This document shows positions 26,215 through 35,743 of a DNA stretch of 64,000 nt, one piece after another. The stretch is from positions 868,001 through 932,000 of the forward strand of contig NZ_JAJEJV010000004.1 in the NCBI RefSeq assembly GCF_021390675.1, in the 5' to 3' direction. Below the pieces are notes generated by a model that was given only the letters and a program-made list of their open reading frames with translations, did no database searches and was not told the origin of the DNA. This DNA is from Dyella sp. 2HG41-7 (GTDB lineage Bacteria; Pseudomonadota; Gammaproteobacteria; Xanthomonadales; Rhodanobacteraceae). The stretch's first letter is position 1; each line of letters starts with the position of its first letter. The position numbers and the translations under genes are program-made.

Positions 26215-27714
26215 TTAAGCGGCAAACGGCGGGAACGTCACGCGCATGCGCGCGCCCGTTCCTTCCAGCGCCGTCAATATCTCGAACCGGGCGCGATGGC
26301 CGCGCGCGATCTCTTCAACGATCGCCAGACCCAAACCGCTGCTTTGCGTATCGCTGCCGGCCGACCGATAGAACCGTTCGCGCACGCGCTCGCGTTCGGC
26401 GGGCGGAACGCCGGGGCCGCTGTCTTCCACTTCCAAATACGGCGCCCGATTGAACAAGCCGCAACGCAGCGTGATGCGCCCGCCATCCGGCGTATGGCGG
26501 ATGGCATTGTCGACCAGATTGATCAGCAATTCGTGCAAGAGCCAATGCACGCCGCGCACCGGCGCCGGTTCGCATTCGGCGCCGAGATCGATGTTGTGGG
26601 CGATGGCGCGGTCCAGCATCGAATCGGCCACGGTGCCGATCAAGGCATCGAGCTGGACGACGGCGAAATCGCCGGGGTTGTGCGCCGAAGGTTCTGCGCG
26701 CGCAAGCGCCAGCAATTGATTGGCGGTGTGCGCCAGGCGATCCACGCTGTTTTGCAGTCGTTCGATGCGCTCGTGTTGGGCTTCGTCCTGCGTTTCGCTG
26801 GCGAGGACTTCCAGCTGGGCTTTCAAGCCGGTCAGCGGCGTACGCAGCTGGTGTGCGGCGTTCGTCAGAAAATGCTGCTGCGACAGCGCGGAATTGCGCA
26901 CGGTAAGCAGCAGCGTGTTGAGCGATTCCACCAACGGATGCACTTCGCTGGGCACCGATTCCAGCGGCAGCGGTTGCAGGGATTGCGGTTGACGGTTGGC
27001 GATACGGTCGCGCAGGCGATTGATCGGGCGCAAAGCGACCGTGATGCCCAGCAAGCACAAGCCCAACACCAGCAACAGCTGGATGCCGTCGCTCAGTCCG
27101 ACCACTGTATCGAGTCGACGCGTAGCTCGGTCGCGCCGATGCACGGTTTCGCCAACGGTGACGATCACCGGTTGGCCGCCAACCTCCGTGTGATAACTGA
27201 CGATGCGCAAAGCCAGTTGCTTGTAGTCGGCATCGCCGTACGAGAAATTGTCGATCTGGTTGCCTTGCGCGACGGGCAAGCCTTTGTCGCCGTCCAGCGT
27301 TTGGCCGTCTGGAAGGCTAATGCGATAGACGAAGCTTTCTTTCGACCCCGGGTACAGTCGCATCCAGGACATCGATCGAATATCCGGACCGAAGCGATTC
27401 GGCGGGCCGCCCCGTTCGAAAGGCACGTCTTCGGGCGGTGGCGGCATGTGCTCGTCCGGCTGACCAAACCGCATCGGGCCCGCATCCGATCGTTCGATAT
27501 AAAGCTGTCCGTCGGCGCCGCGCTGCACGCGCGCGGCCATCGCGACCGCTGCGCGCGACAAAGCGCGGTCGAACGCTTCGGACATTGGCGTCACGTACGT
27601 GCGATGGTCGGCCCAGATGCTGAGGACCAACAGCAGCACCAGCGGCAGCAACAAGTAACCCAGCAACCGCCCACGGATGCTCGGCGCACGTCGCGATTTG
27701 GACCCCAGGGACAT
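26215..27714 (-). CDS. Sensor histidine kinase, TctE-like
   Basis: A protein of 499 residues. Two membrane helices (about 17-35 and 209-228) flank a periplasmic sensor domain of about 170 residues with a Pro-rich stretch (MPPPPEDVPFERGGPP). It continues with a HAMP-like linker, the phospho-acceptor H288 in AAHQLRTPLTGLKAQLE, the N box LLINLVDNAIRHTPDGG, and the G boxes DSGPGVP and SSGLGLAIVEEIA. It is encoded 13 bp after its response regulator. Family members of this length sense carboxylates or metals; the stimulus here is unknown. The pair lies upstream of gshA, separated by 139 bp without a clear terminator. Confidence 0.9.
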   Translation of the reverse strand: MSLGSKSRRAPSIRGRLLGYLLLPLVLLLVLSIWADHRTYVTPMSEAFDRALSRAAVAMAARVQRGADGQLYIERSDAGPMRFGQPDEHMPPPPEDVPFERGGPPNRFGPDIRSMSWMRLYPGSKESFVYRISLPDGQTLDGDKGLPVAQGNQIDNFSYGDADYKQLALRIVSYHTEVGGQPVIVTVGETVHRRDRATRRLDTVVGLSDGIQLLLVLGLCLLGITVALRPINRLRDRIANRQPQSLQPLPLESVPSEVHPLVESLNTLLLTVRNSALSQQHFLTNAAHQLRTPLTGLKAQLEVLASETQDEAQHERIERLQNSVDRLAHTANQLLALARAEPSAHNPGDFAVVQLDALIGTVADSMLDRAIAHNIDLGAECEPAPVRGVHWLLHELLINLVDNAIRHTPDGGRITLRCGLFNRAPYLEVEDSGPGVPPAERERVRERFYRSAGSDTQSSGLGLAIVEEIARGHRARFEILTALEGTGARMRVTFPPFAA

Positions 27715-27727
27715 TCGTTATCGAGTG

Positions 27728-28393
27728 CTACGCGTCATCAAGGCGATAACCCAGGCCGCGGATACCACGCACCGTGGCCGCCTCGCCTAGTTTCGCGCGC
27801 AAACGCGATACGTGCACCTCGATCGCATTGCCGGAGATTTCCTCGTCCCAGCTCACGATGGCCTGAATCAGGCGTTCCTTGCTCACCACGCGGCCGCTGT
27901 GATGCGCCAGGCACTCCAGAATCGACCATTCGCGGCGCGTGAGTTCGAGTACGCGCCCGGTGTCGTCCATGGCGCGGCGACCGGCCAAATCGATGCGCAG
28001 GCGACCGACCACCATTTCATTGGCCGCCGCCGCGGTGGCGCGGCGGATCAGCGCGCGGCAGCGCGCGGCCAATTCGGGCAGGGCGAACGGCTTGACCAGA
28101 TAGTCGTCGGCGCCGAGATCCAGCGCGTTGACGCGGTCGTCCAGGCCGTCGCGGGCCGTCACGATCAAGAGCGGCAGCGAGCTGCCGTCGCGGCGCAGGC
28201 GGCGTACCAGGGTGAAGCCGTCTTCGCCGGGCAGACCCAGGTCGACGATGGCCAGATCGTAGTGAGTGGTATCCAGGCGCGATTGCACGGATTCGGCGTC
28301 GCCTACCGCGTCGACCACGTAACCGGCGGTGGCCAGACCGCGCACGATGGCGTCGGAAACCAAGGGATCGTCTTCAACTAGCAGGATGCGCAT
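27728..28393 (-). CDS. OmpR-family response regulator, TctD/QseB-like
   Basis: A protein of 221 residues. The receiver domain has acidic pair E7/D8/D9, phospho-acceptor D51 in AIVDLGLPGEDG, T79 in IVTARD and K101 in LVKPF. The C-terminal winged helix contains LTRREWSILECLAHHSGRVV and IEVHVSRLRAKLG, ending GLGYRLDDA. It works with the kinase encoded 13 bp downstream. It is transcribed away from the rho terminator, so the promoter must lie in 28394-28540, where I see no textbook boxes. Confidence 0.92.
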   Translation of the reverse strand: MRILLVEDDPLVSDAIVRGLATAGYVVDAVGDAESVQSRLDTTHYDLAIVDLGLPGEDGFTLVRRLRRDGSSLPLLIVTARDGLDDRVNALDLGADDYLVKPFALPELAARCRALIRRATAAAANEMVVGRLRIDLAGRRAMDDTGRVLELTRREWSILECLAHHSGRVVSKERLIQAIVSWDEEISGNAIEVHVSRLRAKLGEAATVRGIRGLGYRLDDA

Positions 28394-28545
28394 ACGACTT
28401 GAAGAGTGGGGAGTCTCAAAATCCTATCAGCTAATACTGTACGAATCCCAAGTCTGTCGACGAGTAAGCGTTGAGGCGCCGATAACGAAAACTTACTGTA
28501 AGGTTCGCCGCGCTTGAAACGGGCGCTTTTGCGTGGATCGCCTCA

Positions 28546-28577
28546 TAAAAAAAGCCGCCTTTCGGCGGCTCTTTTTA
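28546..28577. terminator. Bidirectional rho-independent terminator after rho
   Basis: AGCCGCC (28553-28559) and GGCGGCT (28564-28570) form a stem with a 4-nt loop (GAAA on the - strand). The - strand continues with a run of seven T, the + strand with CTTTTTA. It lies 17 bp downstream of the rho stop codon. Confidence 0.93.
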
Positions 28578-28593
28578 CGTGCCTTTGATGCGA

Positions 28594-30345
28594 TCAGCGC
28601 TTCATCGAGTTGAAGAATTCGTCGTTGGACTTGGTGTTCTTCATTTTGTCGAGCATGAATTCCATCGCGGCCAGCTCATCCATCGGATGCAGCAGCTTGC
28701 GCAGAATCCAGATCTTGGCGAGCAGGTCCGGTTCGATCAGCAGATCTTCGCGGCGGGTGCCGGAGCGGTTGATGTCAATGGCCGGATACACGCGCTTTTC
28801 GGAGATACGGCGAGACAGGTGCACTTCCATGTTGCCGGTGCCCTTGAACTCTTCGTAGATCACCTCGTCCATCTTGCTGCCGGTGTCGATCAGCGCGGTG
28901 GCGATGATGGTGAGCGAGCCGCCTTCTTCCACATTGCGCGCGGCGCCGAAGAAACGCTTCGGACGCTGCAGCGCGTTGGCGTCCACACCGCCCGTGAGCA
29001 CCTTGCCGGAACTCGGCACCACGGTGTTGTAGGCGCGGGCCAGGCGCGTGATCGAGTCGAGCAGGATCACCACATCTTTCTTGTGTTCGACCAGGCGCTT
29101 GGCGCGCTCGATCACCATTTCGGCGACCTGCACGTGACGCACGGCCGGTTCGTCGAAGGTGGAACTGATCACTTCGGCGCGTACGGTGCGGGCGATTTCC
29201 GTCACTTCTTCCGGGCGTTCGTCGATCAACAGCATGATCAGGTGAACGTCGGGATGGTTGTACTGAATCGCCTGCGCCACGTTCTGCAGCATCATCGTCT
29301 TACCGGATTTCGGCTGCGACACGATGAGGCCGCGCTGGCCGCGACCGATCGGCGCGACGAGATCGAGGATGCGTCCGGTGATGTCTTCCGTCGAACCGTT
29401 GCCGCGTTCGAGCTTGAAAGCTTTGCGCGGGAACAGCGGCGTGAGGTTCTCGAAGAGCATCTTGTTCTTCGAGGCTTCCGGCGGATCGCCGTTGATGTCG
29501 TCCACTTTCAGCAGTGCGAAGTAGCGCTCGCCTTCCTTGGGATGACGCACGCGTCCGGTGATGTAGTCGCCGGTGCGCAGGTTGAAGCGGCGGATCTGGC
29601 TGGGCGAAACGTAAATGTCGTCGGGGCCGGCCAAGTAGGATTCGTCGGCCGAACGCAGGAAGCCGAAACCGTCCTGCAGAATTTCCAGCACGCCTTCGGC
29701 CCAGATGCCGCCGCCGGAGCGGGCGTGCGCCTTGAGGATGTTGAAGATCACATCCTGGCGACGCTGGCGGGCGACGCCTTCCTGGATGCCGAGCGATTCG
29801 GCGAATTCCAAAAGCTGGATCGGATTCTTGCGCTTCAGCTCGGTAAGGTTGATGACGCGATCATTGCTGCCGATATCCGCGTTCTCGTCGTCGACCGGCA
29901 AACCGTGCGGATTGCGCGGCTGACCGCCCGGGCCTTGCGGGCGCTGGCCGCCGCGCTCGTGACGGCGGCGGCGATTGCGGTCGTTACGATCATTGCGGCG
30001 ATCGTTGCCGCCCTGACCTTGCTGATTGGCCTGATAACCACCGCCACCGGCGTTGCCGCCCTGGTTGTTCTCGCGGGGTTCCTGATTCTCGCCGCCTTGG
30101 CCGTTGCTGTAGCGCAGCGACTCCTGCGTGGGCGCGGACGTTGCCGGCGCTTCTGTACGGACCTCGACGGGAGGCAGTGCAGGGCGTTCGGCGGGAGCGG
30201 GCCGATCGCTCGACGCGTTTCCTTCGGCTGGCGCCGCGGCAGGCGCGGATCGGCGTGGCGAACGAGTGCGGGTAGGCGTTTCACTCACAGACTTGGTTTC
30301 GGCGCGGGTAGCGTCGGAAGATTCTTTGCTTTCGATATCGGACAC
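28594..30345 (-). CDS. rho: Transcription termination factor Rho with long disordered N-terminus
   Basis: A protein of 583 residues, against 419 in E. coli. The first ~155 residues are an added disordered region: Ser/Thr/Ala/Pro-rich to about 75, then Gly/Asn/Gln-rich, then an Arg/Asn-rich basic stretch. After it the normal Rho begins with [20 protein letters not shown] (RHO_N) and the RNA-binding fold (DGFGFLRS), the Walker [24 protein letters not shown], the Q-loop region and the end DEFFNSMKR. Rho is a hexameric RNA-DNA helicase that ends transcription. Start: GTG 30345 has GAGG 7 nt in front; TTG 30351 is too close to that site. It is 157 bp downstream of trxA, as in many gammaproteobacteria. 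Confidence 0.96.
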   Translation of the reverse strand: MSDIESKESSDATRAETKSVSETPTRTRSPRRSAPAAAPAEGNASSDRPAPAERPALPPVEVRTEAPATSAPTQESLRYSNGQGGENQEPRENNQGGNAGGGGYQANQQGQGGNDRRNDRNDRNRRRRHERGGQRPQGPGGQPRNPHGLPVDDENADIGSNDRVINLTELKRKNPIQLLEFAESLGIQEGVARQRRQDVIFNILKAHARSGGGIWAEGVLEILQDGFGFLRSADESYLAGPDDIYVSPSQIRRFNLRTGDYITGRVRHPKEGERYFALLKVDDINGDPPEASKNKMLFENLTPLFPRKAFKLERGNGSTEDITGRILDLVAPIGRGQRGLIVSQPKSGKTMMLQNVAQAIQYNHPDVHLIMLLIDERPEEVTEIARTVRAEVISSTFDEPAVRHVQVAEMVIERAKRLVEHKKDVVILLDSITRLARAYNTVVPSSGKVLTGGVDANALQRPKRFFGAARNVEEGGSLTIIATALIDTGSKMDEVIYEEFKGTGNMEVHLSRRISEKRVYPAIDINRSGTRREDLLIEPDLLAKIWILRKLLHPMDELAAMEFMLDKMKNTKSNDEFFNSMKR

Positions 30346-30502
30346 GGGCAAACCTCACGGGGCGCCGTTGATGACAGGAGGGAGGACGAGCGTTGCGCGG
30401 AACGCGCGAGAGGGCTGGACAGCCCCAACTGAATAAGGAATCTAGCACCCGTCGCGCAGCGCCGTAAAGGGCGGCTGCAGCGACGGATGGTGAGGCGGCG
30501 AA

Positions 30503-30829
30503 TTAGATCGCTTTATCGATCATCTGGACCAGCTGGCCCTTGCTGACCGCGCCGATCTGGGTGGCTTCCACCTTGCCGTTCTTGAACACCATCAGCGTGG
30601 GAATGCCGCGTACGCCGTACGTGCGAGGGGTTTTCTGGTTGTGATCGATGTTCAGCTTCACAATGCGCAGCTTGCCCTCGTACTGCTTGGCCAAGTCGTC
30701 CAGCACCGGGGCGATGGCTTTGCAGGGGCCGCACCATTCGGCCCAGAAGTCCAGTAGGACGGGGGTGTCGGAATTGAGCACTTCCTGGTCGAAGGCGTCG
30801 TCGCTCACATGGGTAATCAGTTCGCTCAC
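30503..30829 (-). CDS. trxA: Thioredoxin 1
   Basis: A protein of 108 residues, the E. coli length. The active site WCGPCK has Cys33 and Cys36. Conserved D27 (LLDFWA), the cis-proline loop GIPTLMVF and KNGKVEATQIGA are all present. It is the cytosolic protein disulfide reductant. It is followed by rho and divergent from rhlB, which reproduces the rhlB / trxA-rho neighbourhood of E. coli. A trxA-rho cotranscript is likely, because no terminator is seen in the 157-bp gap. Confidence 0.97.
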   Translation of the reverse strand: MSELITHVSDDAFDQEVLNSDTPVLLDFWAEWCGPCKAIAPVLDDLAKQYEGKLRIVKLNIDHNQKTPRTYGVRGIPTLMVFKNGKVEATQIGAVSKGQLVQMIDKAI

Positions 30830-31018
30830 CGTGGTGTCTCCGAATAAGGCGAGAGTGGGTCGGGGTTAAGACCGCGTGCTATTCATCAGTTACACTACTT
30901 AAGTGCCCATGAAGCGCGGGTCGATCCGGGAAAGTGGAATTTGCCGTTGCGGCAAGGTTTCCATTCCAGCCTAAGTCGGGACGCGATTCAAGCGATTCAA
31001 GGGTGCCCCGCAGCTTGT

Positions 31019-31071
31019 CCCGCTGGCATAGGTGAGGCCGTTTTACGAGCCGTTTCACCTATGCTGGCGGG
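31019..31071 (+). other. Long hairpin in the divergent trxA/rhlB gap (probable rhlB leader)
   Basis: The gap 30830-31192 (363 bp) carries the promoters for trxA and rhlB. Positions 31019-31035 pair with 31055-31071; all 17 positions pair in + strand RNA if two G-U pairs are allowed. The loop of 19 nt contains a further GGC/GCC pairing. There is no T-run. It is about 120 nt before the rhlB start, so it could be a 5' leader control element. A tandem GCGATTCAA repeat lies at about 30983-31000. I see no convincing promoter boxes elsewhere in the gap. Confidence 0.5.
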
Positions 31072-31192
31072 GGTTTAGCTGTGCTTTCGATGCCATTGCG
31101 AGCATCGCATTCATCCACTGTCCCAAGGTTGCCTGACTGACTGCGGGACCGGGCCCGAGCTTGGTCGCCGGCCCGTACCTGACTCCCCGTTC

Positions 31193-32845
31193 ATGTCGCA
31201 AACCGTACTTACCGAAACCTTCTTCACCCAATTCGACTTGCATCCGCTGTTGCAGAAAGGCCTCGACGAGGCCGGATTTGCGCGCTGCACGCCGATTCAA
31301 GCGCTGACGCTGCCCGTGGCCCTTACCGGTCGCGACGTGGCCGGGCAGGCCCAGACAGGCACCGGCAAAACCTGCGCCTTCCTGGTCGCCATGATGAATC
31401 GGCTGCTGACGCAACCTGCCGTGGCCGAACGCAAGGATTCCGATCCGCGCGCGCTGGTGATCGCGCCTACGCGCGAACTGGCGATCCAGATCGAGAAAGA
31501 CGCCAAGAACATCGGCCGCTACACCGGCCTGCGCACCGCGCTGATCTACGGCGGCGTCGATTACGACAAACAGCGCCAGCAGCTGAAAGACGGCTGCGAC
31601 ATCATCATCGCCACGCCGGGTCGTCTGCTCGACTACTACAAGCAGAACGTGTTCGGCTTCAACGGCGTGGAAGTGATGGTGATCGACGAAGCCGATCGCA
31701 TGTTCGATCTGGGCTTCATCAAGGACGTGCGCTTTATCTTCCGCCGCTTGCCTGCGCGCGAACAGCGCCAGGTGCTGCTGTTCTCCGCCACGTTGTCGCA
31801 TCGCGTGCTGGAGCTCGCGTACGAGCACATGCACAACGCCGAGAAGCTGGTGGTGGAGACGGACAACGTCACCGCCGATCGCGTGCGTCAGCAGGTGTAC
31901 TTCCCCGCCAAGGAAGAAAAGATGCCGTTGTTGCTCAACTTGCTTGAGCAAACCAAGGCCGAACGCAGCATTATTTTCGTGAATACGAAAGCCGCCGCCG
32001 AGCGCATCACCGATCGCGTCAAGCGACAGGGTTACCGCGTCGGCGCGCTCTCCGGCGATGTGCCGCAGCTCAAGCGCCAGAAGTTGCTGCAGCGTTTTCA
32101 GGACGGTCAGCTCGATATCCTGGTGTGCACCGACGTCGCCGCGCGTGGTCTGCATATTCCGGCCGTGAGTCACGTGTTCAATTACGACTTGCCGCAAGAC
32201 GCCGAAGATTACGTTCATCGCATCGGCCGCACCGCGCGCCTTGGCGCCGAGGGCGATGCGATCAGCTTCGCCTGCGATTTGTATGCGATGTCGTTGCCGG
32301 ATATCGAAACTTATATCGGCCAGAAAATTCCGGTAGCGACGATGGATCCGGCGTTGCTGCTGATGCCGGCGCCCAAGCAGATCGATGCGCAGTACGCCGC
32401 CGATGCCGCCGCCGACAGCGAGGCATTCGGCGACAGAGTGACGCCGCACGGCGACAGCAAGAAACCCGGCGGTTCGCGTCGCGGTCGCGGTGGTCGCAGC
32501 GGCGATCGCCCGGCGCGTTCGGAGCAGCGTCGCGACGATCGTCCGCGCAAGCCGCGCGAAGACAAGCCAGCCGCAGCGAACACGAATGTTCAGGTCGAGG
32601 CGCGGCCAGCCGTTGCGCAAGAAGGCGCAGAAGGCGAAGGCCAGCGTCGCCGTCGTCGCGGCGGTCGCGGTCGTCGTCGTCCGGGCGCGGCGCCCGCCGC
32701 GGAGATGGCGGCCAATCAAAACGTGTCGAACGGCGGCAGCCGTCCTTCGCGGCAAGTCGTGGCGCAAACGCCGTCGGGCGAACAAGCCGCGCCGCAAAAG
32801 GTCGGCTTCTTCCGCCGAATCGCGCGTCTGTTTACGGGGCGCTGA
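31193..32845 (+). CDS. rhlB: DEAD-box ATP-dependent RNA helicase RhlB
   Basis: A protein of 550 residues. The helicase core (about 1-390) has the Q motif [70 protein letters not shown] and [10 protein letters not shown]. The remaining ~150 residues are a basic, Arg/Gly-rich disordered tail ([20 protein letters not shown]) ending in a short hydrophobic-basic segment [10 protein letters not shown]. RhlB unwinds RNA for the degradosome. The long basic tail is usual in Xanthomonadales. It is divergent from trxA-rho, as in E. coli, where rhlB neighbours trxA. Start ATG 31193 begins the canonical N-terminus; no strong ribosome site is visible. Confidence 0.93.
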   Translation: MSQTVLTETFFTQFDLHPLLQKGLDEAGFARCTPIQALTLPVALTGRDVAGQAQTGTGKTCAFLVAMMNRLLTQPAVAERKDSDPRALVIAPTRELAIQIEKDAKNIGRYTGLRTALIYGGVDYDKQRQQLKDGCDIIIATPGRLLDYYKQNVFGFNGVEVMVIDEADRMFDLGFIKDVRFIFRRLPAREQRQVLLFSATLSHRVLELAYEHMHNAEKLVVETDNVTADRVRQQVYFPAKEEKMPLLLNLLEQTKAERSIIFVNTKAAAERITDRVKRQGYRVGALSGDVPQLKRQKLLQRFQDGQLDILVCTDVAARGLHIPAVSHVFNYDLPQDAEDYVHRIGRTARLGAEGDAISFACDLYAMSLPDIETYIGQKIPVATMDPALLLMPAPKQIDAQYAADAAADSEAFGDRVTPHGDSKKPGGSRRGRGGRSGDRPARSEQRRDDRPRKPREDKPAAANTNVQVEARPAVAQEGAEGEGQRRRRRGGRGRRRPGAAPAAEMAANQNVSNGGSRPSRQVVAQTPSGEQAAPQKVGFFRRIARLFTGR

Positions 32846-32950
32846 ACCCGCGCATGCGTCGCCGCGCAAATTTTTGGCGACGCATCCCGCAAAGGTGCGC
32901 ACAACGCTAACGCTTCCCTTATCCTTGCGCCCATCCAATCACGTTCTAGG

Positions 32951-33640
32951 ATGGGCAGCGCGGTGATCCGCTTCGATCAGGTCAGCAAGCGTTATGAAGG
33001 AGGGCATGAAGCCCTTTCGCAGCTTACGTTCGAAGTCGCCAAAGGCGAGATGGCGTTTGTGACCGGGCATTCGGGCGCTGGCAAGAGCACCTTGCTCAAA
33101 CTGCTGGCGTTGATCGAGCGACCCTCGCATGGCCATGTCACGCTCGATGGCCAAAGTCTCGCCAAGATCGGTCGCGCGGGCATACCCAAATTGCGCCGTA
33201 GCCTGGGCATGGTGTTTCAGGATCATCACTTGCTGATGGATCGCACCGTATTCGCCAATGTCGAGTTGCCGTTGGTGATCGGCGGCATCGCGCCGCTTGA
33301 GCGTGGTCGTCGCGTGCGCGCGGCGTTGGAAAAAGTCGGCCTGCTCGATTACGAACGGCAATTGCCGGCATCGCTTTCCACCGGCGAGCAGCAGCGCGTG
33401 GGTATCGCGCGCGCCATCGTCGCCAAACCGAGCGTGCTCATCGCCGACGAACCCACCGGCAACCTCGATCCGCAACTCGCATTCGAGATCATGGGACTGT
33501 TCGCCGAATTTCAGCAGGTGGGCACTACCGTGCTGGTGGCGACGCACGATCTGCCCTTGATCAAACGCATGAGGAAGCGCGTGGTCGTGCTCGATCACGG
33601 TCGCCTCGTGGCGGACGTTTCCGCGGAGGAGGTGCTATGA
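32951..33640 (+). CDS. ftsE: Cell-division ATP-binding protein FtsE
   Basis: A protein of 229 residues. ABC ATPase with Walker A GHSGAGKST (39-47), Q-loop VFQDHHLLMDRTVFANV, Walker B VLIADEPTGNLD and H-loop VATHD. The signature is LSTGEQQR (141-148), with Thr where LSGGE is usual. FtsEX couples divisome signals to peptidoglycan amidase control. The start overlaps nothing; the stop overlaps ftsX by 4 nt. The N-terminal MGSAVIRFDQVSKRY is standard apart from a 4-residue extension. Confidence 0.94.
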   Translation: MGSAVIRFDQVSKRYEGGHEALSQLTFEVAKGEMAFVTGHSGAGKSTLLKLLALIERPSHGHVTLDGQSLAKIGRAGIPKLRRSLGMVFQDHHLLMDRTVFANVELPLVIGGIAPLERGRRVRAALEKVGLLDYERQLPASLSTGEQQRVGIARAIVAKPSVLIADEPTGNLDPQLAFEIMGLFAEFQQVGTTVLVATHDLPLIKRMRKRVVVLDHGRLVADVSAEEVL

Positions 33641-34614
33641 GCGCATCGACCGACACGCAAACGCCGACGCCCGCACCTGTGCGCAGCGAACGCAGTCATC
33701 GTCGCCCGGTTTCGAGCTGGCGCGAGCATCACAGCTGGAGCGCTGGCGCGAGTTTGCGTCGCCTCGCATCCAAGCCCGTCGGAACCTTGCTCACCGTCGC
33801 GGTGATGGGCCTGGCGTTGGCGTTGCCGCTGGCGTTCTACATGCTGCTTTCGAACGTGCAAACGCTCGGCGATGCGCTGGGACGCAATCAGGTCGTGAAT
33901 GTCTTCCTGAAGCCCGATCAAGTCGCTGGCAATGCGCAGATGCTGGCCAAGCAGATCCAGCAGCACGACGGCGTCGCCAGCGTGACGGTGAAATCGCCGC
34001 AACAGGGCATGGACGAATTGAGCAAGATGCAAGGATTTTCCGATGCGCTGCACGCGCTCGACGACAATCCGCTGCCGTTCGTGCTTCAGGTGCAACCGCA
34101 AGATGGCGTTTCCGCCGATGCGGTCAGTCATCTCGTGGACGATGTGCGCGGTATGCAAGGCGTCGATATGGTCCAGGACAGCGGCACCTGGCGTGAGCGA
34201 CTCGACGCTTTGCTCGGTGTGGGCAATCGCGCTGTGATGATTCTGGCGGCGCTGTTTGCGCTGGCGGTTCTGCTGGTGGTCGGTAATACGGTGCGCGTGG
34301 ATATCACCAGCCGCGCCGAGGAAATCGGCGTGCTGAAGCTGATAGGCGCCAGCCGCGCGTTCGTGCGGCGTCCCTATCTCTATGCGGGCGTCTGGTATGG
34401 CCTCTTCAGCGGCATCCTGGCGGTGGGGTTGGCGATCGCCATCGAATTTGCCTTGGCCGAACCGGTGGCTCGGCTTAGTCAGGTCTACGAAGGGAAATTC
34501 CAGGCTGGCGGCTTGCCGCCGTGGCTGTTGTTGAGCGTTCCCGTCGCTGCGGCTTTCCTGGGTTGGCTGGGCGCACGCTTGGTGAGCGCCTGGCAATTGC
34601 GTAAGGCGGCGTAA
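33637..34614 (+). CDS. ftsX: Cell-division membrane protein FtsX
   Basis: A protein of 325 residues. An N-terminal cytosolic tail of about 45 residues contains SWREHHSWS. Four membrane helices follow: the first at about 54-72, then a periplasmic domain of about 130 residues including LPFVLQVQPQDGVSAD, and three C-terminal helices. The first of these leads into VRVDITSRAEEIGVLKLIGASRAFVRRPYLYAG, the typical FtsX coupling segment. It is the membrane partner of FtsE and regulates septal amidases. The start overlaps the ftsE stop (ATGA at 33637-33640). Confidence 0.94.
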   Translation: MSASTDTQTPTPAPVRSERSHRRPVSSWREHHSWSAGASLRRLASKPVGTLLTVAVMGLALALPLAFYMLLSNVQTLGDALGRNQVVNVFLKPDQVAGNAQMLAKQIQQHDGVASVTVKSPQQGMDELSKMQGFSDALHALDDNPLPFVLQVQPQDGVSADAVSHLVDDVRGMQGVDMVQDSGTWRERLDALLGVGNRAVMILAALFALAVLLVVGNTVRVDITSRAEEIGVLKLIGASRAFVRRPYLYAGVWYGLFSGILAVGLAIAIEFALAEPVARLSQVYEGKFQAGGLPPWLLLSVPVAAAFLGWLGARLVSAWQLRKAA

Positions 34615-34822
34615 ATCGCCCGCCCACGTACGAATGTGGCGAGCGGTGAAGCCGTTCGCACAGCCCGTTGCCTGTCTGATTCACCATAGCGATGTGGTCG
34701 ATGGCCGGCTCGTAACGCGGCTGTTTCCTCACAACCGGATAGAATGTGTGCCTACAGGCGCAGGGGGCGCTTGACGACATGGAGCACGGAAGCCACGCAA
34801 AACCGGGACGGTGGGGTTTTTG

Positions 34823-35671
34823 ATGAGTTCAAGCATCAGCAGCCGTGATCTGAGCACCGCGCCGCGTGTGCTGGTGGTCGACGGTTCCAAGGTGGTTCGC
34901 CAGCTGATTTCGCGCGTCCTGCAAGCGGAATTGCCGCAGGCCGAGGTCGTCGGTTGCGGCTCGGGTGCGGAAGCGCATCGGCTGCTCGAAAACGGCGTGT
35001 TCGATTTCATTACGATCTCGCTGCGCCTACCCGATATGGACGGTTTGGAACTGGCGCGCTACGTGCGCGAATCCGCGCCGCAAGTTTATGTGCCGATCGT
35101 GGTGGTGTCCGGCGATGTGGATGATCGTCTGCATCGACGCGCCTTGGGCGAACACGTCACCGATTACTTCGACAAATCGCTCGGTTTCCAAGCGCTGGCG
35201 GAATTCATCCGCGGTTACGTGCGCCCGGAAAGCGCCGCCGAAGGCGTGGTGCTGTACGTGGAAGACAGCCGCGTGGTGGCGCTGGCGACGCGCCGCATGC
35301 TGGAAAAAATCGGGCTCACCGTGCGTCACGTGGTCAGCGTGGAAGACGCACTGGCCTTGCTCGAATCCGAGCGCGCGCAAGGTACGGTCGGCGCCGATCT
35401 GGTGCTCACCGACGTGAGCCTCAAAGGCGAATTGACCGGCGGCGATTTGCTGAAATTCATCCGTCTCGATTTTGGCTACGGCAAAGGCAAGTTACCGGTG
35501 CTGGTGATGACGGGCGACGAGAACCCGGACAATCAGGCCGCGTTGATTCGCGCGGGCGCCAACGATCTGGTCGAGAAGCCCGTCGAAGAAAAACTGCTGG
35601 TGACCAAGCTGCTGTTCCAGTTGCGCGTGGCGCAACATCTGCGCGGACGCGATAGCGCCGGAGCAATCTGA
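34823..35671 (+). CDS. Double receiver-domain response regulator with a degenerate first receiver
   Basis: A protein of 282 residues with two CheY-like receiver domains and no output domain. Receiver 1 (about 15-130) keeps D20, S97 and K118 but has Gly at the second acidic position and Ser66 where the phospho-acceptor Asp should be (FITISLRLPDMDG). Receiver 2 (about 141-270) is intact: E147/D148, D197 (VLTDVSL), T230 and K252 (VEKP). The product is therefore a pseudo-receiver fused to a working receiver, likely acting by protein contacts. ATG 34823 is preceded by GGTGGGG. It stands alone between ftsX and ung with no kinase nearby. Targets are unknown. Confidence 0.85.
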   Translation: MSSSISSRDLSTAPRVLVVDGSKVVRQLISRVLQAELPQAEVVGCGSGAEAHRLLENGVFDFITISLRLPDMDGLELARYVRESAPQVYVPIVVVSGDVDDRLHRRALGEHVTDYFDKSLGFQALAEFIRGYVRPESAAEGVVLYVEDSRVVALATRRMLEKIGLTVRHVVSVEDALALLESERAQGTVGADLVLTDVSLKGELTGGDLLKFIRLDFGYGKGKLPVLVMTGDENPDNQAALIRAGANDLVEKPVEEKLLVTKLLFQLRVAQHLRGRDSAGAI

Positions 35672-35743
35672 TCGCTCTCGGCTGACGTGTCGCGTCGGCG
35701 CGGTGCGCATACGCGTGGCCGACCTAATCGTTATGATTCGGGG

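Noticed and set aside
28579-30432. Long + strand open frame antisense to rho
   Set aside because: It is only the complement of the highly conserved rho sequence, which constrains the opposite frame; no protein family is visible.
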